Of a stretch of 58,556 nt of DNA, positions 53,001 to 58,556 are shown one piece after another (the stretch's first letter is position 1; every line of letters begins with the position of its first letter). Source of the DNA: Perkinsus chesapeaki (taxonomy: Eukaryota; Perkinsozoa; Perkinsida; Perkinsidae); contig JAAPAO010000160.1 of assembly GCA_013115145.1 (NCBI GenBank), positions 1,147-59,702 of the forward strand. The letters are read 5' to 3'. The notes beneath the pieces are model-generated. The model searched no databases and had not been told where the DNA came from. It saw only the letters and a list, made by a program, of their open reading frames with translations. The position numbers and the translations under genes are program-made.

Positions 53001-56000
53001 GAGGTGGTAAACTGGGACACGGATCCGGGAAATCGTTTGGTGATATTGCCAATGTAGATGTCAACGACCGAGCTTCTGTAGCAACCTCGCCGGTGGCCAA
53101 CTCGAGACCTGCCGGACTCGCATTGAGTCCGAAGGCCATCGACGCCCATAGGAGAAGGATAGGAACCCCGGAAGAGCTTGTGCTAGCTGTAGGCTTCTGA
53201 ATTAAAGTTGCACATAAAGCTGATGAGCGTGGAGTCCACAGCACTTGATTGAAGGCGGAGGCAATGTCCATACAGTGCGCTACTGGCCTTGTGCATGCAG
53301 TGACAAGAAACGACTGAAGGTCCCATCGAGTCCGTGTAGGGGGAGTCAACAACCGGTTGCTATAGCGGGCATCATAGACCACTCTACATGGGGTAGTGAG
53401 ACTCGCCTTAAAAACGAACTGTGATGGGACGAATAGAGGATAATGCCTCTGTAAGTAGTCATCGCAGGCCAAGTAGGTATCTCGAACAAGAGGGTTCCGA
53501 GAGTACAGTCTTGCCAACACCGACCTAGGTGGAGGCTTAGCCGTACATCGCAATGGCATATAACCAACGAAACCAGACGCTAAGAGCTTCTCTATAGCAG
53601 TATCAATCTGCCGAAACTCTTCGGCAGTACGTCCCTTAAGTGAACGTTGTGCTCTGCTGACCGTTGCATGCCACCCATGACACTCGTAATTCTCGACATC
53701 GTTCGGCTTGAAGTCAATGACAAGTCGGCCACCACGTGTATAATCTACCAGTAGAGTATCAGAAGGTGTAGTTGGGGAGGTGGTGGTCGTAGAAGCGGCA
53801 TCCGTATCTAGCAGGCTCGGGTATGTAGTACTTGGTTGATCCAAATGGTGGACAGATTGAAGAGCCAGACGGAAAAACCCCCCAGGGGCGTAGCCGGTAT
53901 CCTCTACTGCAGGAGGAAGCAACAGCATCAAGGACTTATCCTCAATCACCACCGTGCCGGAATGGCCTCCTGTGGCAGCCAACGTGTTGAACACTTCTGT
54001 CGTCGGAGTCGTCGACACATTAGGGGTGTCGGAAGTACCCGTGAGGATCTCAACAATGCCATCTGAACTGAAGCTCAGCCTTGCCTGCAGAGCAAACAGT
54101 GATGGTACTCCTATTACCACAGGGTAGGATAGCCTATCTGTGACATAGGCTTTTACCGTAGCAGAGGTTTTTGGGGATGTTAACGTCAATGAGCAAACAC
54201 CGAGTAGTTTAATTTGGGTCTGATTGTCAGCTAAAGTGGCACTGGCAACACCTTCTCCCGAGCTTGAGGAATGTAGTCGTAAGTTGGCCTTCTCGGCGAG
54301 CTTTTTCAGCACATCGATTCGGATGAAGGTACCGGAAGCACCTGTGTCCCAAAGAGCTAAGGCACAGACCGAGGCAGATGAAGGAGAGTCTGGTAACCCT
54401 ACCTTGATAGATGTACATGGCTGTGTCGGTGTATTAGTAGTACCAGAGGAGAGCTCTGCAACCGCGAGAGAGACCTCTCTGTTAGGCGAAGTAGGGGGAG
54501 TCTTAGTGGGAGACCGAGACTCAGTGGAGTCTGGCAGGGAGATGGAGAAAATCTCAAGCTTGGGGATATCACAACCAATCTCCCCATCGATACGAACCAA
54601 ATTATTGGCAGGAGGTGTAGCCTTGGGCTTCTCAAGTTGTTGAATTTGAGTGAGATCATAAGGGCAAACTCCGGAACGATGAGGATGTTGATCAGGTAGA
54701 GACGGATGATTACCACAGCGTTCACAGCTTAATGCACTAGCTGGTGTTCTACACTCGGCAGCGGAATGAGATGCTGCACCGCAGTGACATCTACTAGTGA
54801 CATTACGAGGGGCCGGGGCCGAGCAAAGAATTGCTCTATGACCACCCTTATAGCATCTACGACAACCCCGGTTCTTAAAATTATGAGGCTTGAAAGTATG
54901 AGCCCGACCTTCAGAGGCCTGGTTAGGGTCACCGTTGGGGCCAGCCTCAGAATCAATAACCGTCTTGAAATTAACGTTATTGCCGCCGTCGTTAGTAGAG
55001 CTTCCAGTCGGCTTAGTGGTAGTAGTAGATGTGGTTGTACTAGAGCTACTTGAAGTCATCGATGATATATTCGGAGGAGGTTGTGGAACATAGGGACGTT
55101 GAGGACCAACCGTTCTTGAGCGTTTCCTTAGAGCCCTGCATATGTCCAGTACCGTCTCGAATGTCACCGGTGCGCCAAGTTGGTGGGCAGAGACCAACGC
55201 ATCATAAAACCAACCTCGGAAAGGATCTCCAAGAGACATCATTATGGAGTTGCTCATGTGGTCGATATCTAGTTGGACGGCACGAGAGGACGAACAGAAC
55301 TTGAGCTCGTCAAGTAGCTCCTCAGCCTTTTCCAAGTGTTTGCTGAGAATCTCATTTTCTTGCCTTAAGTTTAAAACTTTCTGTAGAATGCTGGTGACAT
55401 AGACCGAGTCGGTGTAATGCTCGCTTAGGTAAGAAAGACTGAAACCATAGAACTCCTCGTAGAAATAGCGGGACCTCAAGTTTTGAGCCGATAGTGAATC
55501 TCTCCCATAGGCTCTTTTAATCTCTTCCCTAATCTTGGGCTCGATCACGCCACCCATAAAGGCTCGAACCGAGCTTACGTCGTGGGGTGAGCACCATTTG
55601 GCAAGACAGAACATTTCCCACTTGCGTAGTATAGTGGAAATAGGCTCTGAAGAATCGGAGTCGTTGAACGGAGCGTTGCCCTCATCTCGCCATTGTGACG
55701 TAAGGTGCTCTGAGGTACGCGTAGCACCTCGCCACTCTTCATCAGACACATGGTCTGTGAATCTCGAAGAGCGGTTTGTAGAGCTGTACCGGGGTACCTT
55801 CAAGAAGTTTGCGGGTACCTCTTGTTGTAGCTGAGGAGGATCACGAACTTGGACAGGAGGGGCGATGTTCACGCGTGCCCCAGAGTGTTCTTTCGAGTAG
55901 GGCAAGTCGAAATCAAGAAGACTCGGGTGGTCCTCTACGATTGCTCCTTGGCGTGGATGTTCACGTACCGGTAGTTGTGGTTGTTGAGGATCTTGGCGTG

Positions 56001-56322
56001 GATGTTCACGTACCGATAGTCGTGGTTGTTGAGAATGATGTTGAGATACTTGTTCATGCACTGCTTCTGGATAGGCTACCGTTAGTGCTGGGCTTAGTCT
56101 AGTGCGTCTCGTACCTTTGCGAGTTAGAGGAAGACTGTACAACCGTGTATATGTACCAGCCAGTCTATTCGACCGTCGTGTACCGACAGTTAGTCGGGAC
56201 TCCGGTAGTGGAGTGCTATCGGACGATTTAACCGGCTTGTCTTGACCATCTTGAGAACCTTTAGCAGTACCGATGTGAGCTTCTTCTTGATCGACTTTTC
56301 CAGAAGTTGGGCTTGTCGTCAT
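50089..56322 (-). CDS. BEL/Pao-like Gag-Pol polyprotein
   Basis: 2,077 residues without stop or frameshift. The Gag region is N-terminal, with a coiled-coil stretch near 330-360. Zinc knuckles follow near 489: CRRCYKGGHRAILC and CHCGAASHSAAEC. Aspartic protease LALWDTGASGTFI lies near 660. Reverse transcriptase has MDIASAFNQVLW near 1020 and YVDDWLLAGY near 1146. The A17-type linker KRLSALYDPLG, characteristic of BEL/Pao, follows. RNase H has SCDASGIGWAID near 1316 and CTDSLINL near 1408. Integrase has HHCC zinc binding (HIEHSHLG, then LCRPC) near 1644 and the DDE triad in VLTDLVSGF, IMHDNAKAF and LWERSHRELTRA (about 1740-1815). All catalytic residues looked for are present. No env-like frame follows. 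Confidence 0.96.
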   Translation of the reverse strand: MTTSPTSGKVDQEEAHIGTAKGSQDGQDKPVKSSDSTPLPESRLTVGTRRSNRLAGTYTRLYSLPLTRKGTRRTRLSPALTVAYPEAVHEQVSQHHSQQPRLSVREHPRQDPQQPQLPVREHPRQGAIVEDHPSLLDFDLPYSKEHSGARVNIAPPVQVRDPPQLQQEVPANFLKVPRYSSTNRSSRFTDHVSDEEWRGATRTSEHLTSQWRDEGNAPFNDSDSSEPISTILRKWEMFCLAKWCSPHDVSSVRAFMGGVIEPKIREEIKRAYGRDSLSAQNLRSRYFYEEFYGFSLSYLSEHYTDSVYVTSILQKVLNLRQENEILSKHLEKAEELLDELKFCSSSRAVQLDIDHMSNSIMMSLGDPFRGWFYDALVSAHQLGAPVTFETVLDICRALRKRSRTVGPQRPYVPQPPPNISSMTSSSSSTTTSTTTTKPTGSSTNDGGNNVNFKTVIDSEAGPNGDPNQASEGRAHTFKPHNFKNRGCRRCYKGGHRAILCSAPAPRNVTSRCHCGAASHSAAECRTPASALSCERCGNHPSLPDQHPHRSGVCPYDLTQIQQLEKPKATPPANNLVRIDGEIGCDIPKLEIFSISLPDSTESRSPTKTPPTSPNREVSLAVAELSSGTTNTPTQPCTSIKVGLPDSPSSASVCALALWDTGASGTFIRIDVLKKLAEKANLRLHSSSSGEGVASATLADNQTQIKLLGVCSLTLTSPKTSATVKAYVTDRLSYPVVIGVPSLFALQARLSFSSDGIVEILTGTSDTPNVSTTPTTEVFNTLAATGGHSGTVVIEDKSLMLLLPPAVEDTGYAPGGFFRLALQSVHHLDQPSTTYPSLLDTDAASTTTTSPTTPSDTLLVDYTRGGRLVIDFKPNDVENYECHGWHATVSRAQRSLKGRTAEEFRQIDTAIEKLLASGFVGYMPLRCTAKPPPRSVLARLYSRNPLVRDTYLACDDYLQRHYPLFVPSQFVFKASLTTPCRVVYDARYSNRLLTPPTRTRWDLQSFLVTACTRPVAHCMDIASAFNQVLWTPRSSALCATLIQKPTASTSSSGVPILLLWASMAFGLNASPAGLELATGEVATEARSLTSTLAISPNDFPDPCPSLPPHYCIGHDYSLPVLQAAFTRPTHADNKFVNLLREPCWKDYVDDWLLAGYHVRQVEYNKNLMEAAANFRGFTFPEAKQFSTWRIPDDANKTLLGYKVTTSDGLQLIFDVQKAEHDNVTKKALSKRLSALYDPLGRYLEYSMQARLIWRRIVQSISSPNAKESWNQLVRRELVQEVNDWIDVVSNLNAVPRFIPLDSGPLVDGSSQIIVSCDASGIGWAIDVRARLRLPDKQCPISPRLKGRGGLFPITKSNSISQIVSGSTTAPEVGTTPRKELHALQQASAEVKRLCDLARLRYSTSSVIICTDSLINLQRLRWLGRMTYDEALIKAKHGKKRQLSEFDLKRLLAIRDDLLRLPIPAVVVHVPSALNLADGASRCHTSPVVDMESLSLLLDNLQLRPCYEVPSLSEQLVSEDGCIEDNEDLALCHLSPRAGQMPVPLPEDDTLPQLTESDLASLDALICESLATDTFFNAIYLYLNGQKIDGSLPIEKIKRSANLYLIIDGKLYRGVLQRPDGEIIHQRVIGRGAHHLQRKIILTIHIEHSHLGSRALVRKVRSLYYWPGLEKDVKNALKLCRPCIRTKSLRTFNTSAGAKNVSSLLPGQVQGMDLYLPQVQMPNAGGHASKEVSGCLVLTDLVSGFLSTYLLHGSVTASSVITALNCVFSNTITPTIIMHDNAKAFLSKGVSTWLTNRGVQQLATPVYCPELSLWERSHRELTRAVKSTVNDHTNKKQWWEVVVDAANSLNDIPLDDQLWVSPRMLLFPHYTPQAFLDKDNPSVGNLATRLVPVTDSRSAQRLRETALESHRVSVLGYLRYWESQREKSRARVLEGHRHGRNCDLPVGTEVYHYVTTNAKLQARMKGPFRVAAPVDGATVLLQGFNGDCFKAWVTNVVPIPPWPSTTAQDDSANHFEDEASAKPTMTTTMAESGVATEANSTLPVHTAPPVPSNQYLNRLPFEWNLGDLPPLVVLPPPGR

Positions 56323-56332
56323 CCCGGTAGAA

Positions 56333-56563
56333 AATTCGATGATGAGAACGTTTAATACCTTGTTACAACCAACACCACAGTCCTAGTATGGACACAGTAG
56401 TATATAGTAATCGTAGTATATGAATGCAAACTTATTACAGTGATGCACTAGCCTAGCTAAGCGCACGCGTGCAAGATGGAGACACATACACAATAGAGGC
56501 ACAGACTTGCGTGAAATCTTGCGCACTTGCAATTACGTAATATTCAGAGCTTGTCCCTGAATT
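56333..56563 (-). repeat. 5' LTR (minus-strand element)
   Basis: 231 bp, identical to 49782-50012. As the 5' LTR of a minus-strand element it would drive transcription leftwards, away from PRDX5. Its outer edge is 134 bp from the PRDX5 start codon and so now forms part of that gene's upstream region. Confidence 0.97.
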
Positions 56564-56697
56564 CTTTGTCCCATCGATTATTCGGGCGCAGCGAAAGCTG
56601 CAGTCGTGCTAGTTAACTGGTAGAGTTCGTTCGTTGAACATTCTCGTAGATATACTTTATTTTTCTTAGAGTGTTAAACTGGTTTTCTCATTTAAAT

Positions 56698-57545
56698 ATG
56701 CTTTCTCGTGTCGCTACTGGATTCACGCCTGCTGCCTTGGCGCCTGCTAGTCGCATGGCCGCCTACAGGTGCTTCTCAGTCGCCGCTGGTGATGCCCTTC
56801 CCGATGTTACTGTTAGGGAGGCTGACCCAGGTATTCCCTCAGCTTCAAACCACTTGCTCGATTCCTCCCGTCCTTAGGTGACACCAAATCGCTTCGCGAT
56901 ATTTTTGGCAACGACAAGGGCATCCTTTTCGGCGTTCCCGGCGCCTTCACTCCCACCTGTGATCAGTCTCACTTGCCTGGGTAAGCAGTAGCTCCAATGT
57001 GCCAAGTAGTGTGCTCTGTGATGCTAATATATGAAACTCGTTCCACTTCATCGGATTCTGAAGCAGCACCGACAATGGATGCTCGTGACTTATGATCTTC
57101 TCTCTGAGAGCAATTCGCCAACCAGCTTCCTTGAAGCTTTCTTGTGCTTGCTTGCTTGACTGTCACATCTTCAGATTCATCCGTGATTACGACAAGCTGC
57201 AGCAGAAGGGTGTCAAGACTATTGCTTGCATGGCTGTTAACGATCCCTTCGTGATGCAGGCTTGGGGCAAGATTAAGGGTGCCGACGGAAAGGTCCGCAT
57301 GCTCTCCGATGTTGATGGTGATGCCGCTAAGGTAACGCGATACTTTTTTGGTTGTGAAGGAGTTCAAGTCATATCCTTTTCAGGCCCTCGGTACCAACTT
57401 CGATGCCAGCGGCGTTCTCGGACCAATCCGTACCAAGAGGTTCGCTGCTATCATCGACAACGGCAAGATCAAGGACCTCGAAGTCGAGCCCGATGGAACT
57501 GGTCTCTCCTGCTCCAGGTCATCCAACATCATGGATAAGCTTTGA
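56698..57545 (+). CDS. PRDX5: peroxiredoxin-5-type thioredoxin peroxidase
   Basis: Reduces hydrogen peroxide and organic peroxides. Four exons (56698-56830, 56878-56980, 57175-57331, 57384-57545) give 184 residues. The N terminus MLSRVATGFTPAALAPASRM is basic and Ser-rich, a likely mitochondrial presequence. The peroxidatic Cys lies in PGAFTPTCDQSHLPG. ACMAVNDPFVMQAWG and EVEPDGTGLSCSRSSNI are PRDX5 signatures, the latter holding the candidate resolving Cys. The C terminus NIMDKL lacks a peroxisomal SKL/SQL signal. Intron 2 (56981-57174) contains a sequence repeated downstream at 58316-58385. The upstream region is truncated by the retrotransposon LTR at 56563. Confidence 0.95.
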
Positions 57546-58016
57546 AGGAGTTGTTAAGATCGACTCGTTACTCGAGTGGCTGAAGCATTGACCCCTACTT
57601 GAAGGATAGTCGCTCGCCACTGAGTAAGCATACCTTAATGCTATATCTCATTCAGAATAGTTTAGACTTGCATTGTTGAGTTAATAGTGATGATGTCAAA
57701 TGAGAAGTTGGGGAGTGAGGCAATTTGTGTGTAACTGCTATGTGAGTTTACGCCTTCCGAGTGTCTCTAATTCTCACGCTGATGTTAGTTTTCGTTGGGC
57801 CCTTTTGGTTGCGTCAAATATCAATACACGATGTGACACTAACAGATGGGTTTGCCAGTTGTGTAAATTATGCTTGTGGATCACTAGTTCCATGAAAAGT
57901 CAAGCATGATACTCCGTCTGTTTGTGCGGTTTAAACGTGGGATATTTAAACCCGAATTGATTGGGGAAATAAATCCTGAGCTATTTTGGGATATAAAATC
58001 CCTAGCTATTTATAAT

Positions 58017-58104
58017 ATCCAAGCGTTTCAGAGTATCTAAGCGTTTCAGAGTATCCAAGCGTTTCAGAGTATCCAAGCGTTTCAGAGTATCTAAGCGTTT
58101 CAGA
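58017..58104. repeat. 18-bp tandem repeat, about five copies
   Basis: Unit GCGTTTCAGAGTATCYAA, about five copies with only C/T variation at one position, ending in a broken copy CGTTTCAGATTCAAACG. Confidence 0.95.
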
Positions 58105-58315
58105 TTCAAACGTAGCTCAGAATGAATAACCCAATTGGAGCACTTCTAAGTTGTAGGCAATAAGTTCAATCTGTTATAATGGATGCATTGCTGACCTCAC
58201 TGATTACAAACATTTATATTGTGAGACACCTAAGGGTAGTCACTGAACAATCAACATTTCGATTAGTCTTTATGAAGAGGTCAAAACATATCGCCGATGA
58301 TGTGTAATAGAAGAT

Positions 58316-58385
58316 CGTTCCACTTGATCGGATTCTGAGGAAAGACCGACAATGGTCACCGTTGATCTTTAATCTTCTCTCTGAG
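58316..58385. repeat. second copy of PRDX5 intron-2 sequence
   Basis: CGTTCCACTTGATCGGATTC...CCGACAATGG...ATCTTCTCTCTGAG matches 57039-57108 in the second intron of PRDX5 with roughly 80% identity and the same orientation. Either a dispersed repeat or the remnant of a tandem PRDX5 duplication; no PRDX5 exon is seen beside it before the window ends. Confidence 0.8.
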
Positions 58386-58556
58386 GTTGCCAAGATACCC
58401 CGACGTCACACTAGGGAAATCCATTCAAGTTGTTCAGTTGCTTTTCATTTTACATCTCTTTATTCATCCAAGAAGTTCATAAGTTGTTAAGATGTTCCGT
58501 TCATTCTCTTGACGCAACTCGTTGATGGATGCAGGCATAATGAATGAGTGAGTAGG

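Larger units (their letters stand above)
49782..56563 (-). mobile_element. BEL/Pao-like LTR retrotransposon, full length
   Basis: 6,782-bp element with identical 231-bp LTRs, a 4-5 bp duplication and one uninterrupted 2,077-codon gag-pol frame on the minus strand. Upstream of the 3' LTR on the minus strand lies the purine tract GGCGGGAGA (50013-50021), a good polypurine tract. The polyprotein start lies only about ten bases inside the 5' LTR, which leaves little room for a standard primer-binding site. Identical LTRs and an intact frame indicate recent insertion. It lies 78 bp after the NPRL2 stop and 134 bp before the PRDX5 start, antisense to both. Confidence 0.97.
57546..58556. other. 3' flank of PRDX5, no gene recognised
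   Basis: Contains an 18-bp tandem array and a partial copy of PRDX5 intron 2 sequence. GAGCTATTTTGGGATATAAAATCCCTAGC near 57980-58010 is AT-rich with the short inverted repeat GGGATAT/ATAAAATCCC. No coding exon was found before the window ends. Confidence 0.5.

Noticed and set aside
54224-55834. Several plus-strand frames over 80 codons inside the retrotransposon.
   Set aside because: They lie antisense to the intact 2,077-codon polyprotein and show no family resemblance.

Overview
This window reads as eukaryotic nuclear DNA of about 47-48% GC. It is packed with short GT-AG introns, mostly 40-65 nt. Genus-level identity is inference, but the gene set fits an alveolate, most likely Perkinsus or a close relative. 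The supporting features are an ELP3 with a C-terminal membrane tail, a 6-pyruvoyl-tetrahydropterin synthase of the type with Glu in place of Cys, and very short introns in housekeeping genes.

Layout. 1-207: 24-bp tandem repeat. 787-4606 (+): VPS11, with a tRNA-Val gene in one intron. 4706-6297 (+): prenyltransferase alpha subunit. 6614-8054 (+): two small unknown proteins. 8846-9457 (-): a secreted protein. 9458-13132: no gene recognised, but inverted repeats, a near-perfect palindrome and a foldback element. 13133-15793 (+): CCT8, resolved into 18 exons. 16546-19390 (-): an ER-type DnaJ-thioredoxin membrane protein. 19550-19958 (+): a small, probably mitochondrial membrane protein. 20134-24273 (+): a TBC (Rab-GAP) protein with a 948-bp hAT-like element inside one short intron. 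24468-25239 (+): PTPS. 25352-26223 (+): two small unknown proteins.

26421-34507 (-): two intronless FAD-linked oxidase paralogues, separated by a tRNA-Ser gene and a Pro/Ser-rich gene. 35903-37507 (-): polyubiquitin, seven units, divergent from RPL37 (37974-38514, +). Then on + come an RRM nucleolar protein, ELP3 (39700-44941), a CPBP intramembrane protease and NPRL2 (46281-49703). 49782-56563: an intact BEL/Pao-like LTR retrotransposon with identical 231-bp LTRs, lying in reverse orientation between NPRL2 and PRDX5 (56698-57545, +). The right end carries an 18-bp tandem repeat and a second copy of sequence found in a PRDX5 intron.

Most genes are housekeeping functions: vacuolar sorting, prenylation, protein folding, redox, translation, tRNA modification and TORC1 control. 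The most unusual feature lies in the introns. At least nine spliced introns contain tRNA T-arm (B-box) like sequence, often a recognisable tRNA 3' half, in either orientation. Four introns share a 12-mer, AATTTCGTGGCG. I read these as traces of how introns are seeded or invaded in this genome. Exon boundaries given were derived by hand from reading-frame continuity and family conservation.
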